Notes: generated from the letters alone by a model not told the origin. 60,512 nucleotides of DNA from Nitrospira sp. (GCA_030444405.1 JARFPM010000006.1:1-60512); one strand, 5' to 3'; counted from the first letter of the stretch, positions 8,639 to 18,193 are shown. Made by a program: numbers and translations.

Positions 8639-9277
8639 TTACTTGCCTTTAATCCCGTCTTTTGCTCCGTCGCCGGATTCTACCGCTCTCATAAATTTGG
8701 GGGGGCGTGTAATAACCTCGTCAATGAGACCGTACCGCTTCGCTTCCTCTCCGGACATGAAATAGTCCCGTTCCGTGTCATGCGCAATCTTCTCGATCGG
8801 TTGCCCAGTGTGCTTGGCCATGATTTCATTGAGGCGTTCGCGAATTTTCAGAATTTCCCGCGCATGGATGTCAATTTCCGTAGCCTGCCCTTGGAATCCG
8901 CCCAATGGTTGGTGGATCATCACGCGGGCATTAGGCAGGGCAAACCGCTTGCCTTTCGTTCCCGCGGTCAATAGGAGCGCCCCCATACTGGCAGCCTGAC
9001 CAAGGCATATGGTGTTGATAGGGGGCTTCACATACTGCATGGTATCGTAGATGCCCAATCCGGCTGTCACGCTGCCTCCCGGCGAATTGACGTAAAGATT
9101 AATATCTTTCTCAGGATCTTCCGCTTCAAGAAAGAGAAGCTGCGCAATCACCAAGTTGGCAAAAACATCGTCGATTGGCGCTCCAAGGAAAATGATACGA
9201 TCCTTAAGAAGGCGTGAGTAGATGTCATAGGCTCGTTCGCCTCGATTAGTTTGCTCGACTACGATCGGAACCAACAT
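8639..9277 (-). CDS. clpP: ATP-dependent Clp protease proteolytic subunit ClpP
   Basis: 212 residues from ATG 9277 ([19 protein letters not shown]), which has AAGGAA upstream; the frame is open 52 codons further but that part is not ClpP-like and overlaps tig. The catalytic Ser is in [11 protein letters not shown], the His in [11 protein letters not shown], and the handle region is intact. ClpP forms a tetradecameric serine protease chamber that works with the ClpX encoded just downstream. Confidence 0.97.
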   Translation of the reverse strand: MLVPIVVEQTNRGERAYDIYSRLLKDRIIFLGAPIDDVFANLVIAQLLFLEAEDPEKDINLYVNSPGGSVTAGLGIYDTMQYVKPPINTICLGQAASMGALLLTAGTKGKRFALPNARVMIHQPLGGFQGQATEIDIHAREILKIRERLNEIMAKHTGQPIEKIAHDTERDYFMSGEEAKRYGLIDEVITRPPKFMRAVESGDGAKDGIKGK

Positions 9278-9341
9278 ATCGCTCAATTCCTTTCGTGGAC
9301 AAATTCTGGCCGCTACGATTCCGTGTACAACAATCGCGCGC

Positions 9342-10658
9342 TTATCCTTGAATGACCGCTTGACGATAGACAACATCCAGTGCCTTGTCAGCCAAGATCC
9401 TCGCGCGTAATTCCTCAATGGAGTCCTGACCACCAGCCTGGATCATTTTCACGAGATCGGCCATCGGTACCCTGAGCTCGGTGGCTAGTCGAGTCACTTC
9501 ATTGTTCAAATCGTCCTGGCTCACCGACAAGCCTTCTTTCTCAGCGATGGCCTCAAGGATCAAGCCCGCTTTCACGCGACGATTTGCCTCCTCACGGTGC
9601 TCTTCGCGAAGCCTCTTCAATTCTTCCGCATCTGGAGCAGGAAGGGAATCGGTGACTTTGCCACGCTCTCGTGCTTGTAATTTCTGTCGCACAATCGTGC
9701 TGAGCTCTCGTTCTACGAGTGTGTCAGGCAGATCGAAATGATGAGAGTCGATGAGGCGCTTGAGAAGGGCATCCTTGTAGGACTCCTCGATATCTTTCTT
9801 GAGCGCCTTTTCCATTTGGCCACGCAACTTGTCCCTTAACTCGTGGAGCGACGCGTATGATCCGCAGTCCTTGGCAAACTCATCGTCAAGTAGGGGGAGC
9901 TTTTTCTGCTTGACTCCCTTTATGACGAGGCGGAAGCTGACAGCTCTTCCCGCGACTCGTTGGTCCGGATGACTCGCTGGATAGGTCTGAGGAATTTCTA
10001 CAATATCCCCTGCCTGTCTTCCGATCAGATGAGAATCGATTTCAATCCCCAACAAGGCGGCCTTCGATCCTACCTTATAGAGCTGGCCTTCCTTCTTTGT
10101 GCCTTCGAGAGGAGCACCATCCAGAAATCCTTCGAGATCGACGATGGCATAATCCGCTTCAGATAGCACCGTACCGACTTGAGCCTCATCCAGCCGAGCG
10201 TGTTGTTCACGCAATACCTCCATGGCGCGGTCTACCTGTTCTTCCGCAACTGTGCGCTTGTCGGCCTGGAGAGCAATAGGATTGGGGGATTTATAGTCTC
10301 GAAGTTCGATCGTGGGTTTGATTTCAACTGTCGCCGTGAAAGTAAACGGGGAGTCTTTTTTGATTTTCACCCGATCCAGAGGGGGAATATCCACCACTAC
10401 CGGACTTATCCCGGCCTGTTTGATGGCCCGTCCATAGAAATCCGGCACCAGTTTTCGAATGACATCGTCTTCGACCGTTTTAGCATAACGCTTTTCTAAA
10501 ATAGACAAAGGGGCTTTTCCTGGTCGAAACCCTGGAATCTGAACCTGACGGTTCAGTTCCTTATACGCTCGTGAAAACTGTTGTGTCACCTCATCGGCTG
10601 GCACCTCGATTTTCAAAGCGCGTTTCATCGGTCCTAACTCGGTCACTTCCATTTTCAT
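9342..10658 (-). CDS. tig: Trigger factor, ribosome-associated chaperone and peptidyl-prolyl isomerase
   Basis: 438 residues. The N-terminal ribosome-binding domain holds the signature [10 protein letters not shown] at about 40-49 (GFRxGxxP). A FKBP-like PPIase domain follows at about 150-240 ([13 protein letters not shown], with [18 protein letters not shown]), then a helical C-terminal chaperone domain. It binds at the ribosome exit tunnel and holds nascent chains. First gene of the tig-clpP-clpX set; tRNA-Leu lies upstream on the same strand. Confidence 0.96.
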   Translation of the reverse strand: MKMEVTELGPMKRALKIEVPADEVTQQFSRAYKELNRQVQIPGFRPGKAPLSILEKRYAKTVEDDVIRKLVPDFYGRAIKQAGISPVVVDIPPLDRVKIKKDSPFTFTATVEIKPTIELRDYKSPNPIALQADKRTVAEEQVDRAMEVLREQHARLDEAQVGTVLSEADYAIVDLEGFLDGAPLEGTKKEGQLYKVGSKAALLGIEIDSHLIGRQAGDIVEIPQTYPASHPDQRVAGRAVSFRLVIKGVKQKKLPLLDDEFAKDCGSYASLHELRDKLRGQMEKALKKDIEESYKDALLKRLIDSHHFDLPDTLVERELSTIVRQKLQARERGKVTDSLPAPDAEELKRLREEHREEANRRVKAGLILEAIAEKEGLSVSQDDLNNEVTRLATELRVPMADLVKMIQAGGQDSIEELRARILADKALDVVYRQAVIQG

Positions 10659-10703
10659 CGTCGAGATCAGACTCCCTGCTAAGGGGGATCATAATCGCAC
10701 TCA

Positions 10704-10786
10704 TGGTGCGAGAGGGGGGACTTGAACCCCCACGGTTGCCCACGAGATCCTAAGTCTCGCGCGTCTGCCAGTTCCGCCACTCTCGC
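10704..10786 (-). tRNA. tRNA-Leu (anticodon TAG)
   Basis: On the minus strand the acceptor GCGAGAG pairs with CTCTCGC followed by A and an encoded CCA; the anticodon loop is ACTTAGGAT with TAG; the T arm is GGGGGTTCAAGTCCCCC. A long variable arm fits leucine. Confidence 0.95.
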
Positions 10787-10861
10787 ATGGTTGAGGATTC
10801 CGCAGAGCTGTCACTCTAACATAAGATGGCAGAGCGACCGAGACTGCAAAAACACGCGATG

Positions 10862-11101
10862 TCATGTAGCGTTGTACCGTTGGACACCACTAATGTCAAC
10901 CCATACGACCGAGGGTGCCCTAGGTCTAGCATCAATGGCCCAACCAGGCTCTTTGCTGATCTCGGCTATCCCCCGTTGCTCACCGAAAAACTTCACATCT
11001 ACGTTCGCTATGATACAATGGAATATCTTCGAGTGACCTTCTTGATGGGGGAATTGCCTCCCGTCAAACTCATAACTAACAGCAACCTTCTTGAGGGCCA
11101 T
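10862..11101 (-). CDS. Possible small hypothetical protein, 79 aa
   Basis: This frame lies in the 374-nt gap between tRNA-Leu and tRNA-Ser. ATG 11101 is preceded by GGCAAGGTGA, a fair ribosome-binding site, and the product has protein-like composition (VAVSYEFDGRQF, SKIFHCIIANVDVKFF). No family is recognised and no membrane or signal segment is seen. Plus-strand frames through the same DNA look less protein-like. Apart from this frame the gap shows nothing. Confidence 0.35.
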   Translation of the reverse strand: MALKKVAVSYEFDGRQFPHQEGHSKIFHCIIANVDVKFFGEQRGIAEISKEPGWAIDARPRAPSVVWVDISGVQRYNAT

Positions 11102-11160
11102 TCACCTTGCCGGTCATGAACACGCATGCTAAGATGCTACCCCTTTGCACTTCTCGATGC

Positions 11161-11250
<90 letters not shown>

Positions 11251-11371
11251 TACCGCACTTCGTATATAGCTCCCGCTCTGCATCGCTGTATCGTAATTTC
11301 TGCGGGCAGCTAGATACCTCAAGTGTGGACAGTGACTGTAACTATATTGGAGGGTCGAGTTGAGAATCTTA

Positions 11372-11472
11372 GGGGCTGGGCCCTGTGCAATGGAACCCTG
11401 TGAACCCCGCCAGGTCCGGAAGGAAGCAACGGTAAGCAGCCAGTTCTGTGTGCCGCAGGATCACCTGGCCCC
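11372..11472 (+). ncRNA. ffs: Small signal recognition particle RNA (4.5S type)
   Basis: The diagnostic core is present: GCAATGGAACCCTGTGAACC early, then CAGGTCCGGAAGGAAGCA with its GGAA tetraloop, then GGTAAGCAG. The ends GGGGCTGGGCC and GGCCCC can pair to close the hairpin. It binds Ffh to form SRP. It sits upstream of dnaX on the same strand, a frequent bacterial arrangement. Confidence 0.93.
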
Positions 11473-11569
11473 ACTCTTGATGTGAGGCGTAAGGCGACAA
11501 CATCTTCGGCTTTATATCGCCTTGCTTTGCACTCCTTACGCCTTACCCCTCCTTCCTGACGGCCTTTTT

Positions 11570-13363
11570 ATGGACTACCAAGTCTCCGCTCGCAAATATC
11601 GTCCCGGTACGTTTGACGATGTGATCGGTCAGCCCCATGTCGTCCAAACGTTAATGAACGCAGTCTCGACGAAGCGGATCGCACATGCCTATCTATTTTC
11701 CGGCACGCGAGGCGTGGGGAAAACGACCGTCGCGCGAATCCTCGCGAAGGCACTCAACTGTGAACGAGGACCGACAAGTCGTCCCTGCGACACCTGCGAG
11801 AACTGCCGCGAGATCGCGCAAGGGAACTCGGTTGATGTCATCGAGATCGACGGTGCATCCAACACCAGCGTGGACGATGTGCGAGAGATCCGCGAGAACG
11901 TCAGGTTCACGCCGTTTCGTGGTCAGTTTCGAGTCTACATTATCGATGAAGTCCACATGCTCTCAAACTCGGCGTTTAATGCCCTCTTGAAGACACTCGA
12001 AGAACCACCGGCGCATGTGGTTTTCATCTTTGCGACGACGGAGATTCACAAAATCCCCGCAACGATTCTCTCGCGATGCCAGCATTACAACTTTCGTCGC
12101 ATTGCCAGAACCGAAATCATTGAACGACTTCGACACGTGGCAGCGCAAGATCAGTTGGCGCTTGAGGAACGAAGTTTCGTGGCCCTGGCTCGCGCCAGTG
12201 AAGGGAGTATGCGTGATGCCTTGAGTTTGCTCGATCAGGCCGTGGCATATGGCGGCAAGGCCATCAGCCACGCGGATCTCGAGCTGCTGTTGGGAGCAGT
12301 CCCTCAAGAACTGGTGCAGGAACTCGTTAAAGCGATTATGGCTCAAGACAGCCCTGCGGCCCTTGCCAGCCTGGCCAATCTGTTAGACCGGGGACATGAC
12401 TTGCGGGCGTTCTGCGCGGAAGTAGTAGAACACATCCGCAATCTGCTCGTGGCGGCAGTCGTTCCCGGTACGACCGAACTGCGTAGCCTCATTGAAACCT
12501 CAGAAGACGATCTGAACCAGCTGTCGATGAATGCAAAGGCACTGACTCCGGAACAGCTTCAGGAGCTGCTGGCAATTTTCATTCAAGCGGAAGATTCTTT
12601 ACGATTCAGCAGCCACCCTCGTTTTGTGCTGGAAACAGCGGCTGTTCGAGCCACACGGTTGTTGCGCCAACGAGAGGGTACAGAGGCGCGCCCGGTACAG
12701 ACAGCGTCGTCTTCCAGCCAGAAACCTTTAGCTGAGCCGGGAGGACGTAAGAGTGGGCCAGCAACTCCTCCGGCTTTGCGCCTAGGCGTTCCGGTTGCGT
12801 CAAGGCCCACCCCTAAACCTGCTCACAGGTCCAGGGGGGAAGCGGATGAAGGGCCATCGACCTCACCTGGACCATCTCACAATCCACCGACCGATGTGGC
12901 GACAGCCATCCCAGCCACCGTGCCGCCTATAGTCTTCGGTCCACAACCGACGTTGCAGTGGGAATTAGTCCAAGAAGAGGTTGCAGCTTCATTTCCCAAT
13001 ATCGCGCCGTTTCTCGAAGCCGGCCGGTTTGTTGGGATGGAGGGTGGTTTTGTCACCATCGGGTTTGGCAAGCAGGCAACCCTCGCCAGAGCTAGATTAG
13101 AGAAGGAAGAGAATCTTCTGGTGTTATCAAAGTTGTGCGAGCGTCAGTTGGGACATCCCTTACGTGTCCGCATCATCGAGCTGACAGAGACCCATCCACC
13201 GGGACCGACCATGGCCCAAGTACGAGCAGCCAAGGAACAAGAACAACGGCTGGTCTTGTTCGAACGTGCGAAAGCGAACCCGACGGTGAAGCAGGCCCTG
13301 GAGATATTCGGCGTCGAATTGGCCGAGGTTCGTACCATAGCCCAGCAGGAGGCAAGCGAATGA
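11570..13363 (+). CDS. dnaX: DNA polymerase III subunit gamma/tau
   Basis: 597 residues from ATG 11570 (MDYQVSARKYRPGTFDDVIG). Walker A GTRGVGKT is at 45-52, zinc ligands Cys64, 73, 76 and 79 follow, then Walker B IIDEVHML and sensor region LSRCQHYNFRR. It is the clamp-loader motor. Residues beyond about 380 form a Pro/Ser-rich linker and a C-terminal tau-like domain with a long charged helix. I see no obvious slippage run that would make a short gamma form. It overlaps ybaB by ATGA and heads dnaX-ybaB-recR. Confidence 0.96.
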   Translation: MDYQVSARKYRPGTFDDVIGQPHVVQTLMNAVSTKRIAHAYLFSGTRGVGKTTVARILAKALNCERGPTSRPCDTCENCREIAQGNSVDVIEIDGASNTSVDDVREIRENVRFTPFRGQFRVYIIDEVHMLSNSAFNALLKTLEEPPAHVVFIFATTEIHKIPATILSRCQHYNFRRIARTEIIERLRHVAAQDQLALEERSFVALARASEGSMRDALSLLDQAVAYGGKAISHADLELLLGAVPQELVQELVKAIMAQDSPAALASLANLLDRGHDLRAFCAEVVEHIRNLLVAAVVPGTTELRSLIETSEDDLNQLSMNAKALTPEQLQELLAIFIQAEDSLRFSSHPRFVLETAAVRATRLLRQREGTEARPVQTASSSSQKPLAEPGGRKSGPATPPALRLGVPVASRPTPKPAHRSRGEADEGPSTSPGPSHNPPTDVATAIPATVPPIVFGPQPTLQWELVQEEVAASFPNIAPFLEAGRFVGMEGGFVTIGFGKQATLARARLEKEENLLVLSKLCERQLGHPLRVRIIELTETHPPGPTMAQVRAAKEQEQRLVLFERAKANPTVKQALEIFGVELAEVRTIAQQEASE

Positions 13364-13683
13364 AAAATCCTTTCGGCAACATGAGCAACATACTCAAGCA
13401 AGCCCAGGCCATGCAGGAACAAATGGCCAAGATTCAAGAGCAAGCGGCGTCAAAAACCGCCAGCGGGACGGCCGGCGGCGGGATCGTTACCGTCACGGCG
13501 AACGGGGCGATGCAGATCGTCAGCGTGGCGGTCGATCCCGAGGTTGTCAAGAGCGGCGATGTCGATATGCTCCAGGATCTTGTAGTAGCCGCGACGAACG
13601 AAGCGCTCCGCAAAGCCAAGGAATTGATGGAAGGCGAAATGAAAGCGCTGACCGGCGGGATGAAAATTCCGGGTCTGTTCTAG
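13360..13683 (+). CDS. ybaB: YbaB/EbfC-family nucleoid-associated protein
   Basis: 107 residues from ATG 13360, which overlaps the dnaX stop (ATGA), indicating translational coupling. The sequence MKNPFGNMSNILKQAQAMQEQM is the family's N-terminal helix; ITVTANGAMQIVSVAVDPEV-like strands and a C-terminal helix ending GGMKIPGLF follow. It is a small dimeric DNA-binding protein almost always found between dnaX and recR, as here. Confidence 0.95.
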   Translation: MKNPFGNMSNILKQAQAMQEQMAKIQEQAASKTASGTAGGGIVTVTANGAMQIVSVAVDPEVVKSGDVDMLQDLVVAATNEALRKAKELMEGEMKALTGGMKIPGLF

Positions 13684-13685
13684 CG

Positions 13686-14288
13686 ATGCCCGTCGATCAA
13701 CAGGGCTTGTTGTCGAGATTGATCAAGGAACTGGTCCGTCTCCCCGGAATCGGTCATAAAAGCGCCCAGCGGTTGGCCTTTCACCTCATGAAGGCAGAGC
13801 GAGAGGATGCTTTGCGGCTAGCGGATGCCATTCGTGCGGTGAAGGATGGGTTGACGTTTTGCAGACAATGTCGCAATATCGCCGAAGCGGACTTGTGCGA
13901 GTTTTGTCTCGACCCGAAACGCGATCGAACCAAGATCTTCGTGGTTGAAGAACCGAGTACCCTGTATGCCGTCGAACGGGCAGGTGCCTATCGCGGCCTC
14001 TACCATGTCCTCTTGGGAGCGCTCTCCCCACTCGACGGCATAGGTCCGGGAGACATTAAAGCTGATGAACTTGTTGAGCGCGTGAAACTGGGCGGGGTTG
14101 AAGAAATCATTCTTGCGACGAACCCCACCATTGAAGGAGAAGCCACAGCGATCTATCTGACCCGATTGCTCAAGCCCTTCGGCGTACGCGTTTCCCGAAT
14201 TGCTTATGGGATTCCGGTGGGTATGGACATTGAGTACGCGGACGAAGTGACCTTGCTGAAATCGATCGAAGGTCGGCGTGATCTATAG
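13686..14288 (+). CDS. recR: Recombination mediator protein RecR
   Basis: 200 residues, normal length. A helix-hairpin-helix (RLPGIGHKSAQRLAFHL) opens the protein; the zinc ligands are Cys59, 62, 71 and 74; a Toprim domain follows (IFVVEEPSTLYAVERAG) and the Walker-B-like end GIPVGMDIEYADEVTLLKSIEGR. RecR works with RecO and RecF to load RecA at gaps. It starts 2 nt after ybaB, as the last gene of the operon. Confidence 0.97.
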   Translation: MPVDQQGLLSRLIKELVRLPGIGHKSAQRLAFHLMKAEREDALRLADAIRAVKDGLTFCRQCRNIAEADLCEFCLDPKRDRTKIFVVEEPSTLYAVERAGAYRGLYHVLLGALSPLDGIGPGDIKADELVERVKLGGVEEIILATNPTIEGEATAIYLTRLLKPFGVRVSRIAYGIPVGMDIEYADEVTLLKSIEGRRDL

Positions 14289-14313
14289 CCTGTACAGGAA
14301 GTTCCAACCCTCG

Positions 14314-14343
14314 TTGACCCCTTCACATTTAGATTGGTATAGT
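14314..14343 (+). promoter_or_regulatory. Sigma-70-like promoter for the DksA/TraR-type gene
   Basis: TTGACC 14314-14319 and TATAGT 14338-14343 with an 18-nt spacer, about 32 nt before the start of the gene at 14376. Confidence 0.5.
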
Positions 14344-14375
14344 TCGCCGTTTTCCTTACACGCAGAACCTTAGCC

Positions 14376-14825
14376 ATGAAGACACGCCGTTCCGCTCCAC
14401 GCACTCCTTCGACAAAATCGGAAGGCCCGGTGCGCGCCAGGCGTTCGGTGAAAAAGCCAAAATCAGGCGCACAGAACGTCAAATATCCCGACATCCGTCG
14501 TGACCTCGAACGCCAACGCGCAGCCATTCTGAATGATGTCGGGGAAGTCCTGGCCCATCGAGACGACCCTGCCGCATGTCCCGACGTCAGCGACCAAGCA
14601 TCAGCCGAGGTCGACCAGAATTTTTCCATGCGAATTCGGGACCGCGAACGGAAGCTGCTCAAGAAGATCGACGAAGCCCTGGAGCGGATGGACGCCACCA
14701 CATACGGGACTTGCGAACGCTGCGGCGGAGACATTCCCTACAAGCGGCTTAAAGCCCGCCCGGTAACCACTCTCTGCATCGAATGCAAAACCCTTCAAGA
14801 ACAGGAAGAGCAAGCTCGAGGCTGA
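14376..14825 (+). CDS. DksA/TraR-family C4 zinc-finger protein with basic N-terminal extension
   Basis: 149 residues. The first 40 are Arg/Lys/Pro-rich and probably disordered. A coiled coil follows (RRDLERQRAAILNDVGEVLAHRDD, then RDRERKLLKKIDEALERMD), then the zinc finger YGTCERCGGDIPYKRL with CIEC, four cysteines. The family binds the RNA polymerase secondary channel and, with ppGpp, tunes promoters. The Asp pair of DksA's coiled-coil tip may correspond to RDDPAACPDVSDQ but this is uncertain, so a DksA-like role is inferred from the fold only. Confidence 0.82.
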   Translation: MKTRRSAPRTPSTKSEGPVRARRSVKKPKSGAQNVKYPDIRRDLERQRAAILNDVGEVLAHRDDPAACPDVSDQASAEVDQNFSMRIRDRERKLLKKIDEALERMDATTYGTCERCGGDIPYKRLKARPVTTLCIECKTLQEQEEQARG

Positions 14826-14881
14826 ATCGTTTTCTTCACGCGAATCAATTGCGCAAGAATGATTCCGGTAGGACGCGGGAA

Positions 14882-16051
14882 CTACTGCTTCAAGGCCTTG
14901 ACCCGTTCCTTGGCGTGGGCGATACGGGCTTCCTCTTCGGCTATCCCCTCGACAAGAGCAAGGTAGGTTTCGTACTCGGAGATAGCGCGTTTAGGGTTCG
15001 TGCCTTCACACGCTTCGGCTAGATTGAACCGGGCCAAGGCATAGTTGGGACGCAGTGACACCGCCTTTTCAAACAAGCTTAAACCAGCCGCTCTATCCCC
15101 CAATTTGACCTGGACGGTACCGAGATTGTTCAGGACCTCCGGGATGTTAGGCCTAAGGGCAAGTGACTGCAGCAACTCCGCTTTCGCTTTCTCAAATTGT
15201 CCCTTCGCTTGCCAAGTGACTCCCAGTTTGTGATGAGCTTCGGCAAGCCATACCTTATTCGTGAATCCACTCGCAATCGCCTTTTGATACGCATCGGCCG
15301 GGATATCATAGTTCTTGTCACCGCAGTATGCGAGCTGGGCAGCTTGGCCACGAGCGAATTGCTGCAAAGACGAGAACGGTTCCTTATCCTCGGTTCCCTG
15401 ACTCTCCATTTTTTGCCCCCCCCCGCCACCTGCCGGATTGCGAAGCCGATCAAGAAACTCCCGCCGGTACGGGGAGAAGAGCCGCACATAGGGATCAATA
15501 GTGAACGAGGCCTGAAGCAGGATTGGTTGTTCTCCGAGACCGATGACGAGATACTGGGTCGTGGTTTTCTCGTCTCCAGTTTCAAGGAGAGCGCTGCTCT
15601 CCATGTTTGTCCTCGTCTCCAACTGGGCTACATTCAAGTAGAACTCCACCGACGGCTTCAACTGTGAGAGCGTGCGCCGGAGCATAGGATAAGGTTTGAG
15701 GTCCAGCCCTTTAGGGAACGTGAAAAGCGCACCGACCAGGACACCATCTTCGTCGAAAAAATAGGATTCTTCTCCCTTTGAAGCGCTGTTCTCAGACGGA
15801 ATCGTGAGTTCGTGGCCACTTCCCCAGTTCTTCGAGGTGTGGGCCGTGGCGGGATATTTTCTCATGAAGTCGATCTTGGGCTCGCAGAGCGCCGTTGAGG
15901 CGAGCAGAATGAGATCGGTCTTGGAAGGAGGAAGCGGGGGCTTGACGGGAGCGGGTGAACCGCTACACCCCATCACCAGGCCAGCAACCCCGAAGAATCC
16001 GACCAAAGACATGTACCGGAAGGAATTCACCGAAGAATTCTTGCACTGCAT
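14882..16051 (-). CDS. TPR-repeat lipoprotein, 389 aa
   Basis: The N-terminus has a hydrophobic stretch (MSLVGFFGVAGLVMGCS) ending in a lipobox with Cys29, so it is probably lipid-anchored. A middle domain of about 170 residues is not recognised. From about residue 240 there are TPR-like units (WLAEAHHKLGVTWQAKGQFEKA, EVLNNLGTVQVKLGDRAAGL, ALARFNLAEACEGTNPKRAI) that probably bind partner proteins. It is convergent with the DksA-type gene. Confidence 0.75.
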   Translation of the reverse strand: MQCKNSSVNSFRYMSLVGFFGVAGLVMGCSGSPAPVKPPLPPSKTDLILLASTALCEPKIDFMRKYPATAHTSKNWGSGHELTIPSENSASKGEESYFFDEDGVLVGALFTFPKGLDLKPYPMLRRTLSQLKPSVEFYLNVAQLETRTNMESSALLETGDEKTTTQYLVIGLGEQPILLQASFTIDPYVRLFSPYRREFLDRLRNPAGGGGGQKMESQGTEDKEPFSSLQQFARGQAAQLAYCGDKNYDIPADAYQKAIASGFTNKVWLAEAHHKLGVTWQAKGQFEKAKAELLQSLALRPNIPEVLNNLGTVQVKLGDRAAGLSLFEKAVSLRPNYALARFNLAEACEGTNPKRAISEYETYLALVEGIAEEEARIAHAKERVKALKQ

Positions 16052-16101
16052 GCTGTCAACAATACACGATTTGAGGGGTGCTTCGCGAAGAGGAAATAAA
16101 A

Positions 16102-16127
16102 GGCCCGCTCCTTGAGAAGAGCGGGCC
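16102..16127 (-). terminator. Intrinsic terminator downstream of the 16155-16496 gene
   Basis: GGCCCGCTC 16102-16110 pairs perfectly with GAGCGGGCC 16119-16127. On the minus strand it is followed by CTTTTATTT, a T-rich tract, 28 nt after the stop of the small lipoprotein gene. Confidence 0.85.
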
Positions 16128-16154
16128 CTCGCTGTAACGTAGGTATTACCAGGA

Positions 16155-16496
16155 CTACCGGCGCTGGGCGTTCACCATATTGTCTTCGGCTGTATAGCCG
16201 AAAAGATAGGGAGACCCGCTTGCCAGGCTATAGATCGGGCGATTGATCCCATGATCTAAAGCAACGCCGAGCGGGTGCACCATAAACCCGAACCAGCGAA
16301 GAGGATGATCGTTGACGGCCGAACCAGCGGCGGGGTCCGAGTAAACCAGCGCGGTGCTGTCCAGAATGTTGTAGATACTGGTCGGAGGCGTGTATTCCAG
16401 GGAATCGACACTCGCGCCTTGTTGGCGCGTTGTGCTGCAACCGGTGGCGACCAGGGTCAGCATCATGATGCCCAGAATTGTCGATGTCACGTTCAT
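16155..16496 (-). CDS. Small hypothetical lipoprotein, 113 aa
   Basis: A signal sequence with lipobox (GIMMLTLVATGCS, Cys20) predicts a lipid-anchored envelope protein. The mature part contains LRWFGFMVHPLGVALDHGIN and SGSPYLFGYT, a pattern I recall from small Nitrospira lipoproteins of unknown role. A clear terminator lies just downstream, so it is the last or only gene of its unit. No function can be given. Confidence 0.7.
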   Translation of the reverse strand: MNVTSTILGIMMLTLVATGCSTTRQQGASVDSLEYTPPTSIYNILDSTALVYSDPAAGSAVNDHPLRWFGFMVHPLGVALDHGINRPIYSLASGSPYLFGYTAEDNMVNAQRR

Positions 16497-16670
16497 AATA
16501 TGACCTCTCTTGTTTCGCTCCTCATCACTTGACGCTCAGTCCAGATACGGTACCAAGACAATCAGAAGTGTAACCGACCTCTCGGTTTCTGTCTACAAAG
16601 TGAAGGTTTTGTCATGCTTAGGAAAGATTAACGTTTCTGAGGGGATAGAAGAGCGCGACGCAAGAGCACA

Positions 16671-16718
16671 TGGTGGGCGATACAGGTATCGAACCTGTGG
16701 CCTCTTCCGTGTGAAGGT
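16671..16718 (-). pseudogene. 3' half of a tRNA-Val (CAC) gene
   Basis: On the minus strand the anticodon loop CTTCACACGG, T arm CAGGTTCGATACCTG, acceptor strand TATCGCCC, A and CCA are all present, but upstream of the anticodon loop the D arm and 5' acceptor are missing and replaced by unrelated AT-rich sequence. This is typical of an attachment-site scar left by an integrating element. It marks the left edge of the accessory region. The rest of the 580-nt gap 16497-17077 shows no gene. Confidence 0.7.
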
Positions 16719-17077
16719 AAAAAGATAGGTTTTCGAATTTGCTCGCTGTTGCAACGGTTTCCCCACTTAGCTTAGCATTTGCGCGGGGTTCGGAGCTTTC
16801 CATAAGCTCTACTAGGTTCACTGCTTCTGGTGCTTCCTGATTGTTTCTGGAACAAAAGTAGCCACAGTGGAAGTACGTAGATTCGCTAAGCGCATAGAGG
16901 GTTCCTGACTCGAGGAACTGAGAGTAATGCCGAATGCTTCATTCCGACGGCGCTAACTATATGTGAATCGAACCCGTGTTTCAATTCGACTGCGACTTCG
17001 CCCTTCATTTATGCGACTTTTCACGATTTATTTAAAGTCAGAAACGGGTGCGACTACAACATGCAGACCCGCGTTTC

Positions 17078-18193
17078 TCATTCCCACCAGCTCGCTACAC
17101 CAGCAATGGTCGTTTTGTGTTGCCTGGTCTCGACAACCATTCCTTCCGGAGCATAGTACACTCGGCGGATCGGACTCTGTGTCACAATCGATCCAAGGTA
17201 GATTCCGTCCTCCCGGAACCACCGGAAGCGCTTCTTCTCAATGAGACCAAATCCTGTCTGTGCCACCATGATATTCCCGCCGTCGACGGTGTCGACGAGT
17301 GCATGTAGGGCATCACTATGCAGGACATAGAGGCGGGTGTCCGTAAGAAAGTAAAGATGGTCACCTGTGTCGATGACCTTCCGCGGGACTGCGCCAATGT
17401 CGTAGGCGCCCACGGGTTCACCTTCGCCATCCACCTGAACGATTCGTCCAGAATATCCAGCGAGGAAGGCACCATGTGAGCGGCCCGCAAAATTGGCAGC
17501 ATAGATCCAGTCCGCTGCATTCACCTCACTCACTTGCATCGCCATTGCAACGGTGAACTTCGTGGCCCCGACCTCAAACTCCTGTCGGTTCATTTCTTTG
17601 GCGAAGGTTGCGCCGGTGTAGCGTGGTAGCGCCGCTCGATCAATCCCGGTGAGGATCTCTGCTGCGCCTGTGAGCGCCTTCATCCGCTCCTCAACACTCG
17701 CATTCCCCGGGTTCAAGTCTGAATGCCACCGCTTCGCGAGTTCGCGGTAGCGTCGCTTCACATCATCGGGCGTGATCGGAAGGGTCAGACTCATAACCTC
17801 AAGAACTTGCATCACCTCAGCACTCGTTCCGAAGGAAGCAGTTGTTTCAGCGACACGCGTCCACCCCTCCTTGAGCGGCAGCTTTATCCCCCACAGAGCA
17901 TGCCCCTTCATGGACACACACCATGCCTCATCAATACCTGTGAAGAGATACCGGCTGTTGTCGTGAGCGAGAGCAGTACAATGGAGGTAGTTCTTGAGCC
18001 TGTCTGGTTCGATCCCAAGTCCCTGCTGCAACGTGGGAACCTCTGGTGATTCTCGAAGCGGCGTCTCCAGGATGACGTTGAACTCGTCATCGTATGCACG
18101 GACAATGCAGTCCTTCGACATAGCGATCAAACCATGGCCAAAGGCATTCACCCCGAGACGATAGACGTCGTGAATGAGCGGCGCTTCCACCAT
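17078..18193 (-). CDS. J-domain-like protein with propeller-like repeats, N-terminus probably truncated
   Basis: From ATG 18193 the product has about 371 residues; the frame is open to 18283 but runs into transposon sequence, so the true N-terminus may have been lost. Near residues 140-190 is a DnaJ-like segment (LPITPDDVKRRYRELAKRWHSDLNPGNASVEERM) in which the essential HPD motif reads HSD. On both sides are strand-rich repeats (FGHGLIAMSKDCIVRAYDDE, HGAFLAGYSGRIVQVDGEGEP, DHLYFLTDTRLYVLHSD) like a beta-propeller sensor. J proteins stimulate DnaK through HPD; with HSD that ability is doubtful. It lies inside mobile-element debris. Confidence 0.62.
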   Translation of the reverse strand: MVEAPLIHDVYRLGVNAFGHGLIAMSKDCIVRAYDDEFNVILETPLRESPEVPTLQQGLGIEPDRLKNYLHCTALAHDNSRYLFTGIDEAWCVSMKGHALWGIKLPLKEGWTRVAETTASFGTSAEVMQVLEVMSLTLPITPDDVKRRYRELAKRWHSDLNPGNASVEERMKALTGAAEILTGIDRAALPRYTGATFAKEMNRQEFEVGATKFTVAMAMQVSEVNAADWIYAANFAGRSHGAFLAGYSGRIVQVDGEGEPVGAYDIGAVPRKVIDTGDHLYFLTDTRLYVLHSDALHALVDTVDGGNIMVAQTGFGLIEKKRFRWFREDGIYLGSIVTQSPIRRVYYAPEGMVVETRQHKTTIAGVASWWE

